Of a DNA stretch of 64,000 nt, positions 37,054 to 44,881 are shown in pieces. A model generated the notes under the pieces. That model did no database searches and had not been told where the DNA came from. It saw nothing but the letters and a program-made list of their open reading frames with translations. A program made the position numbers and the translations under genes. How positions within the stretch are numbered: the stretch's first letter is position 1; the number at the start of each line of letters is the position of its first letter. The stretch is from SABI01 sp028532915 (GTDB lineage: Bacteria; Spirochaetota; Spirochaetia; Sphaerochaetales; Sphaerochaetaceae). The DNA lies in assembly GCA_963677225.1 (NCBI GenBank), contig OY781923.1, positions 2,728,001-2,792,000 of the forward strand, given 5' to 3'.

Positions 37054-38265
37054 TCAACGGGGCAGATCGGGATTCTCGGAAAAATGCTTGAGAATCACTA
37101 TCGGATCGGTAGTCGAGGCATTGGTAATAACTACACCTTCTTTGGCAGCACGTTCGGTCACGAAATACTCGTCATGAGTCAGCTGACCATATCTGATCAG
37201 AGCCGGAGATTCGAGGAAGTGACCGCCGAAGGTTCCGTGACCTTCAAGACAGATGATCCCGTAGGGTGAACTGTCTTTGATGGTGACACTCCGCCCGGGA
37301 AGAACCGTAAGTCTCTTTGCGCTCACTTCTGCCGTCTTATAGCAGATCCACTCCTCGATATACCCGTCAGCGACCATATCTTCCATCTTCTTCACAGGCA
37401 GAGGCCTCATAAAACGGTTGGCATGGAAATCAGGATCTACATTCAGATCCCAGTCGATGACATCCATCAGGTAATCATAGTTGCCGACTTCTTCCGGCGG
37501 AGTGTTCTTCCACAGCAGATCTTCACCGACGATCTGACCATCCATCAGAACTGACTGGTACATCGCATACACATCGGAAGCGAACTGAGGTTCGTATGTA
37601 CACAATGATCCCGGAGCGTGCATGACACCGGGGGGAACATCCCATCCTGTATCAACTTCAAGTTTATAGGCACGTGCAAGGGCGAGAATGTTGTTATCAC
37701 CTTTGGAGAAGTTCTTCAGAACCTGAAGGACTTCCTCTCTGGTCGTCTCGGGATTGAATCCGAAGAATGTGAAGGGGAATTCTCCGCCGTGATTATTCAG
37801 CTGGGACGGAAAGAAGTACATCTCGGGTTTTCCTGCAGCACCGACTCTCTGAGCATGTACATCTCTGTGGTGGATGTGGTGAGGAAGAGGACCGGCATTA
37901 TCGAAAAATTTAGAGAACATCGCCCATCCGTGATATTTGTTCCACAGAAAATCACCGAGGACCTCGGAACCGAGCAGTTCCACGGCATCTTTCAGCAGGA
38001 CTCTCTCTTTCCCGGCCTCATCTGCGACAATATAGCTCATACCCTCGTCTTCAGGAGTTCCCGGTCCGTTTTCAGCCCAGGTGGTGGAAGAGAACCAACG
38101 TTCATCTATTCCGCCTCTCTGTCCCAATACAAAGTAATCATCCGGATGCAGTTTTATTCTTTTTCCGGGTCTGCAGAATGATCTGGGAACCCACGTCGGT
38201 GCAAGGCGAAAAATTCCATTCCCCGCTTCCAATGCCTGTTCGGCCAATCCTTTCTTATTTGACAT
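37054..38265 (-). CDS. large two-cupin protein of unknown function, candidate sugar isomerase (paralogue A)
   Basis: A 403-residue paralogue of the protein at 31454. Shared blocks include NGIFRLAPTWVPRSF, KLHPDDYFVLG, ERWFSSTTWAENGPG, SKFFDNAGPLPHHIHHRDVH with a dense histidine cluster, KPEMYFFPSQLNNHGGEF, FFGFNPETTREEV, TGWDVPPGVMHAPGSLCTYE and YGIICLEGHGTFGG. The HHxHH-type cluster and the downstream Glu and His fit a cupin metal site like that of class I phosphomannose isomerase. It is the first gene of the transporter operon, directly downstream of a repressible promoter. Start ATG 38265 follows GAGGTGG. Two copies of this gene in one locus are unusual; one could handle a second epimer. 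Confidence 0.75.
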   Translation of the reverse strand: MSNKKGLAEQALEAGNGIFRLAPTWVPRSFCRPGKRIKLHPDDYFVLGQRGGIDERWFSSTTWAENGPGTPEDEGMSYIVADEAGKERVLLKDAVELLGSEVLGDFLWNKYHGWAMFSKFFDNAGPLPHHIHHRDVHAQRVGAAGKPEMYFFPSQLNNHGGEFPFTFFGFNPETTREEVLQVLKNFSKGDNNILALARAYKLEVDTGWDVPPGVMHAPGSLCTYEPQFASDVYAMYQSVLMDGQIVGEDLLWKNTPPEEVGNYDYLMDVIDWDLNVDPDFHANRFMRPLPVKKMEDMVADGYIEEWICYKTAEVSAKRLTVLPGRSVTIKDSSPYGIICLEGHGTFGGHFLESPALIRYGQLTHDEYFVTERAAKEGVVITNASTTDPIVILKHFSENPDLPR

Positions 38266-38344
38266 ATTATCCACCTCGTTTATTGACGGTCTCCACCAGA
38301 AAGTGGAAGAGTAATAATCTTAATTCTGGTTTATCAGTGATTAA

Positions 38345-38373
38345 ATCGTAAGGGCAAAAAACGTTTTTGTAAA
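38345..38373 (-). promoter_or_regulatory. sigma-70-type promoter with LacI-type operator in its spacer
   Basis: On the minus strand TTTACA and TACGAT are separated by exactly 17 bases, and the palindrome AAAAACGTTTTT (38357-38368) occupies the spacer. It lies about 80 bases upstream of the large cupin/ABC transporter genes. Binding of the LacI-family regulator encoded at 28551 would block polymerase directly. Confidence 0.7.
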
Positions 38374-38402
38374 GAAAAACTTTTAAAAAATTTCGCATAT
38401 GA

Positions 38403-38431
38403 AAAATATGGAGCAAAAAACTCCATATTTT
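38403..38431 (-). terminator. rho-independent terminator after the kinase/epimerase pair
   Basis: An 11-bp stem (AAAATATGGAG / CTCCATATTTT) with a 7-base loop and a T-run on the minus-strand 3' side. It lies between the epimerase stop and the promoter of the cupin/transporter operon, separating the two transcription units. Confidence 0.75.
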
Positions 38432-38474
38432 CCTAAAAATGCATTAATAATGACGAAATTACGACTATTTCAAC

Positions 38475-38484
38475 AAAACGTTTT
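38475..38484. promoter_or_regulatory. LacI-type operator palindrome
   Basis: AAAACGTTTT immediately downstream of the epimerase gene and about 110 bases from the operator at 38357-38368. Two sites at this distance could allow looping by a tetrameric repressor. Confidence 0.55.
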
Positions 38485-38486
38485 TT

Positions 38487-39338
38487 CTACTTTTCTTTCA
38501 ACAGCTCTTCTTCGATTCTATTCCGAAGGAATTGTGCAGACCTTTTCACGTTTTCTCTCCAGTCATCTTCTCCCTTGTACCAGAATTCTCCGGTGAACAT
38601 TCGCACGTTCTGGCGAAGAAGCTCAAAGATGCACGGGCCGTATTCGGTGTGACCTGTACCGAAGCGCATATCCCTGTATACTCCGGGTTCGGTCTCTTTC
38701 AGGTGAGCAGCGAAGATCTTCCCTTTCCCCTCTTTCAGATCCGCGATAAGATCGGTCTCATAAAGAAGCGAAGCATTCTTCAGGTTCCCGATATCCGGAT
38801 ACATTCCCAGATATGGAGAATCTATCAGACTGACATATTTCATCCCCTTTTTCACCGTATCCAGAAAAGGAGTCTCCATAGTCTCGAAACCGAGGGAGAC
38901 TCCGGCAGCAGAAGCCATCAGCACAGCTTTTTCAAGATTCTCCCTGAAATATGAGACGGTCGTCTCATCAGATGTTTCATAATAGACATCATACCCTGCA
39001 AGCTGAATAATCCTCACTCCCAGGTCGGATGCAAGTTCTATCGCCTTTTCCATGATATCGAGGCTCTTTTGGCGTACTGTCAGATCATGTGAACCGAAAG
39101 GGTATTTGCGGTGTCCGCTCAAACACATCGTCAGAATCGGCACGCCCGTTTCATCTATCGCATGTTTAAGCTCTGAGACCTGCTCTTTATTCCAGTACAG
39201 GCGCTTTTGCTTCTCCGGTGATTCATCGATCGATATCTCGAGCCAGTCGAACCCGCTCTCTTTTGCAATCTGCAGCTTCTGTCTGAAAGAAAGCTCTGAA
39301 GGAAGAGCTTTCTCATACAGTCCTAACTGATACTCCAT
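38487..39338 (-). CDS. L-xylulose-5-phosphate 3-epimerase (UlaE/SgbU type)
   Basis: A 283-residue TIM-barrel enzyme at the usual length for UlaE, SgaU or SgbU. The N-terminus YQLGLYEKALPSELSFRQKL, then GFDWLEISIDESPEK, and LTMCLSGHRKYPFGS are near-diagnostic. Metal-site acidic and histidine residues occur in GFETMETPF, MYPDIGN and AAHLKETEPG. It converts L-xylulose 5-phosphate to L-ribulose 5-phosphate, linking the LyxK-type kinase to AraD. It starts three bases after the kinase gene ends, so the two are one transcript. Confidence 0.88.
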   Translation of the reverse strand: MEYQLGLYEKALPSELSFRQKLQIAKESGFDWLEISIDESPEKQKRLYWNKEQVSELKHAIDETGVPILTMCLSGHRKYPFGSHDLTVRQKSLDIMEKAIELASDLGVRIIQLAGYDVYYETSDETTVSYFRENLEKAVLMASAAGVSLGFETMETPFLDTVKKGMKYVSLIDSPYLGMYPDIGNLKNASLLYETDLIADLKEGKGKIFAAHLKETEPGVYRDMRFGTGHTEYGPCIFELLRQNVRMFTGEFWYKGEDDWRENVKRSAQFLRNRIEEELLKEK

Positions 39339-39341
39339 GTC

Positions 39342-40871
39342 TCACCCCTTCTGCATAGCGGCATACTCTTTCCAGACAGGATCGAGTGCATCGATGAGTT
39401 TCAGATAGAGAGCATACTTTTTCTCATATGCTCTGACGTTCTCTTCTATAGGTTTTGCAATCCGTGACATTTTCGTCATCTTCTTTGCGGCAGAGCGGAT
39501 GTCGCTATTATCACCGCAGGCGACCGAAGCGGCCATAGCACACCCCAGAGTTCCCGTCTCGTTTGCCTCGACAGTCTCGATATCGAGCTGCATCACATCG
39601 GCGAATATCTGAGTCCAGATCTTCGAATGAGCAGCACCGCCTGCAAGGTGGATCGATTTGACAGGTGTATCGCGGGTTGCTAAAAGCTTGTCCAGATGAT
39701 ACTTGTGGCTGAATGCAATACCTTCGTAGACACTTCTCAGAATATGGGCACGTGTATGATAATTGCTCAATCCGACAAAACAGCCTAATGCATCGGGGTT
39801 CACATTGCTCGCCATCAAAAACGGGAAGAAAGTGGGACAGAAATCGGAGGCACTGAGACTCTCTACCAGCTCGTCGCCTTTTTTATAGATATTCGTCCCT
39901 TCGGCTCTGCACTGCTGGACAAGTTCGGGCATCAGAGTCTGGATGAACCACTCATTGTTGCCGGCAGAAGTCGCACTGCTCTCTTCGATAAGATAATAAC
40001 CGGGCATGCAGAACAGAGAGTTCATCAGGACCTTTCCGTCGGTCACCGGCTCTTTTTTGATGTATTCATTGATACTCCAGGTCCCGGCTATCATGCAGAC
40101 GTGATCTTCATCGGTAACATCGGCAGCAAGTGCACATGCATCTATATCGAACATCCCCCCTGCCACCGGAGTTCCTTCCTGAAGCCCGGTAAGAGAGGCG
40201 ACTTCTTCTGTAATACTTCCGCACACATCGAAAGAACCTTTCAGAGGAGGTAGAGCTGACATCAGATCTTCCAGACCGAACAGTCTCAAAAGCTCTGCGT
40301 CATATGTCTGTGTATGCAGATTCATAAGATTAGCCCCTGAATAGTCCGTCTTCTCTGCATATGCTTCTCCGGTGAGACGGAATCTGACATAATCTTTGCA
40401 TTCGAATACCCACTGTACATTCTCAAGGGTTTCGGGTTCATTGTCTTTGAGCCACGCAAGGAGAGCTACAGGCTGACATGCCATGATATGCTGGCAGGAA
40501 CGCTCGAAGACCTTCTGTTCGGTACCGTCAGCGACCCAGCGGTCAACATATTGCTGAGCGCGCCTGTCGGTCGATATGATCCCGTTTCTTGCCGGTTTTC
40601 CGCTCTTATCCCACAGATACAGCCCTTTTCCATGGCCGCAGCAGGCTATGGAAGCGATATCATGTGTATCGATTCCGGATTTCGAGATCACATTTCTGAT
40701 GACCTTGCAGTTTGCCTCCCACATCTCATCCATATCCCGTTCAGTGAACCCCGGTTTGGATGTGATCATCTTCGTATCAGTCGAAGCCGTGCAGACCTCT
40801 TTTCCGTCAGGTGTGAACAAAGATGCCTTCGTACTCGTCCCCCCGTTATCCAATCCAAGATAATATTTCAA
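39342..40871 (-). CDS. lyxK: FGGY family carbohydrate kinase, L-xylulose kinase-like (LyxK)
   Basis: A 509-residue FGGY kinase. Nucleotide and sugar motifs include YYLGLDNGGTSTKASLF at the start, the segment ISTDRRAQQYVDRW, GTPVAGGMFDIDACALAA, AGTWSINEY and IHLAGGAAHSKIW. Its order of motifs matches E. coli LyxK. I prefer TTG 40871 as the start because GGAGGT lies eight bases upstream; a GTG/ATG pair at 40889/40886 is the alternative. It phosphorylates L-xylulose (or a related ketopentose) to L-xylulose 5-phosphate. With the epimerase genes it gives a complete route to D-xylulose 5-phosphate. An operator palindrome lies 47 bases upstream. Confidence 0.85.
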   Translation of the reverse strand: MKYYLGLDNGGTSTKASLFTPDGKEVCTASTDTKMITSKPGFTERDMDEMWEANCKVIRNVISKSGIDTHDIASIACCGHGKGLYLWDKSGKPARNGIISTDRRAQQYVDRWVADGTEQKVFERSCQHIMACQPVALLAWLKDNEPETLENVQWVFECKDYVRFRLTGEAYAEKTDYSGANLMNLHTQTYDAELLRLFGLEDLMSALPPLKGSFDVCGSITEEVASLTGLQEGTPVAGGMFDIDACALAADVTDEDHVCMIAGTWSINEYIKKEPVTDGKVLMNSLFCMPGYYLIEESSATSAGNNEWFIQTLMPELVQQCRAEGTNIYKKGDELVESLSASDFCPTFFPFLMASNVNPDALGCFVGLSNYHTRAHILRSVYEGIAFSHKYHLDKLLATRDTPVKSIHLAGGAAHSKIWTQIFADVMQLDIETVEANETGTLGCAMAASVACGDNSDIRSAAKKMTKMSRIAKPIEENVRAYEKKYALYLKLIDALDPVWKEYAAMQKG

Positions 40872-40917
40872 TGTGCTTACCTCCATCACAGTATTACACT
40901 ACTAGCATTTCATCATA

Positions 40918-40927
40918 AAAACGTTTT
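40918..40927 (-). promoter_or_regulatory. LacI-type operator abutting a -35 element upstream of the kinase gene
   Basis: AAAACGTTTT directly follows TTGACT on the minus strand, the same -35/operator arrangement as in the promoter at 38345. The -10 element is not clear. The site lies 47 bases before the kinase start. Confidence 0.6.
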
Positions 40928-41115
40928 AGTCAAGTAAATTTTTATAGAGATTATTTTGATTCAGTACCTGCAGCCTTAAAAAAAGCGCAGAAGACTATAT
41001 ATATCATCATATGAGGTAAATATGTAGAGAAATACTATCTTCATCTTTTACATGATCTCATGAAAGAAAGCGCACTATAAAGGGGGTGTTGATGTTCAGA
41101 AATAGATTGGAAATT

Positions 41116-41127
41116 AAAAACGTTTTT
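41116..41127. promoter_or_regulatory. upstream LacI-type operator palindrome
   Basis: AAAAACGTTTTT about 190 bases upstream of the operator at 40918. On the plus strand it is followed by TATAAT, but no plus-strand gene follows; an auxiliary site for the kinase promoter is more likely. Confidence 0.5.
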
Positions 41128-41164
41128 TATAATCATTTTAAAATGCTCAATTGTACAGAAAATA

Positions 41165-41193
41165 AAAAGCCCTCCCTGCAGCAGAGGGGGGCT
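41165..41193 (-). terminator. rho-independent terminator of the TRAP/transketolase operon
   Basis: On the minus strand AGCCCCCCTCTG and CAGGGAGGGCT form a GC-rich stem followed by TTTTTATT, 30 bases after the transketolase stop. It isolates the operon from the pentose locus. Confidence 0.8.
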
Positions 41194-41223
41194 CATAGAT
41201 CAGTAGGAATACGGGCAGATGTC

Positions 41224-42168
41224 CTAATTTGTCATCTTCCTCACTTCTTCTTCGATAGCAATACTGTCGAGACGGTATTTTCTGATGATATCAGGATACC
41301 TTCCACTCTCTGCGAAGGTATCATCGATTCCGATATGATTATACGGAATACATCGTCCTGAAGTGATCAGGTGGTCGGCTATCTCATACCCCAGACCGTT
41401 TCTTCTCTGATGGTTTTCCGCCACAAACAGTTTCCCGGTCTTTTCAATAGAGGCATGAAGTCCTTCATAATCAAACGGTTTGATACTGTAAAAATCGATG
41501 ACCTCAGCATCTATTCCCTGTTCAGCCAGTCTTTCAGCGGCTTCAAGGGCCTGAAAAACAAGATCTCCGTACGTTCCTATCGTGATGTCTTTTCCCTCTC
41601 TCAGGATGTGACTCTTTCCGAGGGGAAACTCTGTTTTCTCATCATATATCTCATAGTATGCGTCGCGCAGCAGTCTGACATAGAAGGGTCCCGGTGTATT
41701 GATCGCAAGGTCGAACATCTTTCTTGCCGAGATTGTATCGCAGGGGACTGCCATCTTCATATTGGGAAGTGTTGAAATATTCGCGACATCTTCTGTCGCC
41801 TGATGAGTCACTCCGTCAATAGCTGCAGTAACCCCGCCGTGAGACCCCATGAACTTCACATTCAGATCAGGGTAACAGATGCAGGTTCGGATTGCTTCCA
41901 ACGCACGATTGGTCAGAAAGACTCCGTATGAGGCTGCCACGACAGACCTTCCGCCTGATGCCATTCCTGCGGCGGCATTGACCATTCCGAGCTCTGCGAT
42001 TCCCATATTGAAATATCGTTCTGGAAATTCTTTGCCGAACAGAATCGAAGATGTCGATCCTCCGATATCGGCCTCGAAGACCGCAAAATTCTTATCGACC
42101 GCACCATACTCTTTCATCCGCAGCCCGAACGCTTTTCTTGTCGGTATTTCAGCTTTTTTGAATTCCAT
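41224..42168 (-). CDS. transketolase, C-terminal subunit (pair 1)
   Basis: A 314-residue protein equal to the pyrimidine-binding and C-terminal domains of transketolase. The conserved pieces are FAVFEADIGGSTSSILFGKE, RYFNMGIAELGMVNAAAGMA (with the essential glutamate near the thiamine ring), GSHGGVTAAIDGVTHQATED and the C-terminal FVAENHQRRNGLGYEIADHL. It works with the N-terminal subunit encoded two bases upstream as a split transketolase, transferring two-carbon ketol units between sugars. The gene is the last of the operon dctP-dctQ-dctM-tktN-tktC. Being tied to a TRAP transporter rather than to pentose-phosphate genes, it may act on a special imported ketose. Confidence 0.9.
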   Translation of the reverse strand: MEFKKAEIPTRKAFGLRMKEYGAVDKNFAVFEADIGGSTSSILFGKEFPERYFNMGIAELGMVNAAAGMASGGRSVVAASYGVFLTNRALEAIRTCICYPDLNVKFMGSHGGVTAAIDGVTHQATEDVANISTLPNMKMAVPCDTISARKMFDLAINTPGPFYVRLLRDAYYEIYDEKTEFPLGKSHILREGKDITIGTYGDLVFQALEAAERLAEQGIDAEVIDFYSIKPFDYEGLHASIEKTGKLFVAENHQRRNGLGYEIADHLITSGRCIPYNHIGIDDTFAESGRYPDIIRKYRLDSIAIEEEVRKMTN

Positions 42169-42170
42169 GA

Positions 42171-43001
42171 TCAGTTTTCCTCCCCTCGGATCTCTTTTAC
42201 AGCCAGTTCGTATTCTTCATCTGATGGAGCACGGCCGTGCCATTTCAGCTGATTTTCCATAAAAGAAACCCCTTTTCCCTTGATAGTATCGGCGATGATG
42301 CAGCTGGGCCCCCCTTTTGTTTCTCTGGCTGCCTGAAGAGCCTTGTCGATCTCTTCCACGGAATGTCCGTCGATAGTCTGAACGAACCATCCGAAGCTCT
42401 CTATGGTACTCGAAAGATCTTTGAAGGGCATCACTTCCTCAGTCGTTCCGTCAAGCTGAAGACCGTTTCTGTCGATGATCATACAAAAATTATCAAGTTT
42501 GAATTTACATGAAGACTGCATAACTTCCCAGACTACTCCCTCGTTGAGCTCTCCGTCACCAACTATGGCATATACTCTTCTGGAAGAGCCTTCCAGACGT
42601 GCATCGAGGGCCATTCCCACAGCAGTCGCGACTCCCATCCCCAAAGACCCCGTAGTCATATCGACTCCGGGCGTCTTCTTCATATCGGGATGCCCCTGAA
42701 GAATGCTGTTCACTCTTCTGAACGTCGAAATATGCTTTTCGTCAAAGAATCCCCGATGATAAAGGCATGAATACCACGCGGGACATGCATGACCTTTACT
42801 CAGCACGAACCGGTCGCGGTCATTCCAATGGGGGTTTTCAGGATCGATCCTCAGTTCCCTGAAGTAGAGAACTGTCATGATATCGGCTATCGACAAAGAC
42901 CCTCCCGGATGTCCCGACTGTGCTTTATATATCATAGTCAGGATTGTTTCTCTGACTTCTTTTGCTTTATTTTTGAGCATCTCAATCTCGTTTTTGTTCA
43001 T
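42171..43001 (-). CDS. transketolase, N-terminal subunit (pair 1)
   Basis: A 276-residue thiamine-diphosphate-binding half of a split transketolase. The Mg-diphosphate motif is visible as VGDGELNEGVVWEVMQ with the later asparagine in IDRNGLQLDG. Substrate and cofactor histidines lie in KAQSGHPGGSLS and SKGHACPAWY, and GVDMTTGSLGMG is conserved. It requires the C-terminal subunit immediately downstream. A second, different pair occurs at 53053-54821; both have the same split, so the two probably serve separate pathways. Confidence 0.9.
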   Translation of the reverse strand: MNKNEIEMLKNKAKEVRETILTMIYKAQSGHPGGSLSIADIMTVLYFRELRIDPENPHWNDRDRFVLSKGHACPAWYSCLYHRGFFDEKHISTFRRVNSILQGHPDMKKTPGVDMTTGSLGMGVATAVGMALDARLEGSSRRVYAIVGDGELNEGVVWEVMQSSCKFKLDNFCMIIDRNGLQLDGTTEEVMPFKDLSSTIESFGWFVQTIDGHSVEEIDKALQAARETKGGPSCIIADTIKGKGVSFMENQLKWHGRAPSDEEYELAVKEIRGEEN

Positions 43002-43026
43002 AATATTCCTCTTTCAGTTATTAGAT

Positions 43027-44301
43027 TCAGTTCATAAGCAGATTCGGGACGAACACAGAGATCTGCGGAACATAGGTAACCAGAAGCAGTACTATGATCA
43101 GCGGTACGATAAGCGGCACAATCTCTCTGTAAAGACTTCTCATATCGACTTTAGCGATCTTGTTTATCACGAACAGCGACATACCTACCGGTGGCGTGGA
43201 AAGACCGATCATCACATTCAGAACGACCATGACACCCATATGAACCGGATCGATACCTACAGCGCGAACCAGAGGAAGAAGGAACGGTACTATGATCGTC
43301 AGAATCGACAGCCCCTCCATGAACATCCCCATTACCAGCAGGATGACATTCAGCAGAATAAGAATAAGAAACGGCTGCTGAGTGACCGAAAGGATGAAGG
43401 CGGTCACCCGCTGGGGAACACCCTCCACCGAAAGGATCCATGAGAACGATGTGGCCGATGCTATGATGAATAGAATCGTTCCGCTGTTGATCGCCGTGTT
43501 CTTCAACATTCTCATCAGTTTCTTCAAAGACATCTCGCCGTAGAAGATACTGAGGAAGAATGCATAGAATGAAGCTATGATCGCAGCTTCTGTAGGAGTC
43601 ACAGCCCCGGTCAGAATTCCTCCGATGACGATAAGCGGTGTGAGAAGCGGAAAAAACGCCTTTTTACAAATACTCAGCGCCTTTCTCATACCTAGATGAT
43701 CTCTTGTCGGATATTTTCGTTTCTTCGAGATGAAAAAAATGATGATCATCAGACTGACGCCCATGAGCAGACCGGGAATAATGCCTCCAAGAAAGAGAGA
43801 TCCTACGGAAACCTCTGCCATTGCTCCATATACGATCATCGGTATGCTCGGAGGGATGATAGGACCGATAGTGGCGGATGCACAGGTGACGGCAGCAGAG
43901 AAATCACGATCGTATCCTTTATCGGTCATCGCCTTCAGCTCTATCATGCCGAGTCCACCGGTATCGGCAACGGCAGATCCGGACATTCCCGAAAAGATGA
44001 TGCTGGCCAGAACATTCGTATGCCCCATTCCCCCTGGAATTTTGCCCACCATCAGATCGGCGAAATTGAATATTCTTGAGGTGATACCGCCGGTATTCAT
44101 GATCTCACCTGCGAGAATGAAGAAAGGAATCGATATCAGCACATAGCTGTCTATCCCTCCGGCAAGTCTGTGCACTATGGCAAGCGTTGGATACGTATTA
44201 AAGATGAGACAGACCAGCATGGAGGAGAACCCCATCGCAACTGCGATAGGAACACCTACGATCAACAGCACAGCAAATAGTAAAACAAGTGTCCAGCCCA
44301 T
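43027..44301 (-). CDS. dctM: TRAP transporter large permease (DctM type)
   Basis: A 424-residue, very hydrophobic protein with about twelve membrane helices, the large subunit of a TRAP transporter. Typical segments are VGVPIAVAMGFSSM, FFILAGEIMNTGGI, FSGMSGSAVADTGGLGMIEL, TIGPIIPPSIPMIVYG and GLSTPPVGMSLFVI. It uses a sodium gradient to move a carboxylate, sugar acid or sulfonate delivered by DctP. The small subunit gene ends three bases upstream, and the transketolase genes follow 25 bases downstream. Confidence 0.92.
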   Translation of the reverse strand: MGWTLVLLFAVLLIVGVPIAVAMGFSSMLVCLIFNTYPTLAIVHRLAGGIDSYVLISIPFFILAGEIMNTGGITSRIFNFADLMVGKIPGGMGHTNVLASIIFSGMSGSAVADTGGLGMIELKAMTDKGYDRDFSAAVTCASATIGPIIPPSIPMIVYGAMAEVSVGSLFLGGIIPGLLMGVSLMIIIFFISKKRKYPTRDHLGMRKALSICKKAFFPLLTPLIVIGGILTGAVTPTEAAIIASFYAFFLSIFYGEMSLKKLMRMLKNTAINSGTILFIIASATSFSWILSVEGVPQRVTAFILSVTQQPFLILILLNVILLVMGMFMEGLSILTIIVPFLLPLVRAVGIDPVHMGVMVVLNVMIGLSTPPVGMSLFVINKIAKVDMRSLYREIVPLIVPLIIVLLLVTYVPQISVFVPNLLMN

Positions 44302-44304
44302 AGT

Positions 44305-44808
44305 TTATACCTCCTCCGATGAAATAGACGGACGGTTGAGAGGATCGATCCGATTCACGTATGCATCAAGCATATGGATCAGAGAGAAGATTCCACAGAC
44401 AGGGACCAAAACATAGAACCATGCAGTAGAGATGTTTATGGTATTGTATGTTTCAGTACTTGTGCTTCTGATAATGACGATCCCCTCCTTGGTGAGAAAG
44501 AAAAAGAACAGGACAGTAGTGATATTCGCGATTATCATGAAGGCGAGATTCACAGTTTTCGGAAGTGTTCCGAAAAGATTGAGAGTGACATTCTCACCTT
44601 TTTTCACAGCCACGCTGATAGCAAGAAAGACCATCCAGGAAAACATTATCAATGTGAGTTCATAAAGCCAGACGAACGGACTGTTGAAAATGTACCTGGC
44701 GATCACTCCTGCAAATATGAAAACAGCGAGAACACCGAGCAGTACAGCTGAAGCCGTCTTGCATATCGCATACAGTTTTTCACTGAGGATATTCAGAATC
44801 TGTTTCAT
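44305..44808 (-). CDS. dctQ: TRAP transporter small permease (DctQ type)
   Basis: A 167-residue membrane protein with four predicted helices (for example VLLGVLAVFIFAGVIARYIF and FVWLYELTLIMFSWMVFLAI, the latter a DctQ hallmark). It pairs with the large permease. The gene lies between dctP and dctM in the usual P-Q-M order, three bases before dctM. AGGAGGTC precedes the ATG. Confidence 0.9.
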   Translation of the reverse strand: MKQILNILSEKLYAICKTASAVLLGVLAVFIFAGVIARYIFNSPFVWLYELTLIMFSWMVFLAISVAVKKGENVTLNLFGTLPKTVNLAFMIIANITTVLFFFFLTKEGIVIIRSTSTETYNTINISTAWFYVLVPVCGIFSLIHMLDAYVNRIDPLNRPSISSEEV

Positions 44809-44837
44809 GCAGACCTCCTTTTAAGAGGAAAGGAAAG

Positions 44838-44857
44838 ACCGCAGAAACCTCTGCGGT
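44838..44857 (-). promoter_or_regulatory. intercistronic hairpin between dctP and dctQ
   Basis: ACCGCAGA and TCTGCGGT form an 8-bp core stem, extended outward by purine-rich and pyrimidine-rich arms (about 44826-44877). It follows the binding-protein gene, as does the hairpin in the sugar ABC operon, and likely raises DctP over the permeases. Confidence 0.55.
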
Positions 44858-44881
44858 TCTTTTCCTTTTCCTTTCTCGGTT

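Noticed and set aside
41086..41361. A 91-codon plus-strand frame near an operator
   Set aside because: It crosses the operator palindrome and the terminator hairpin and runs into the antisense of the transketolase gene.
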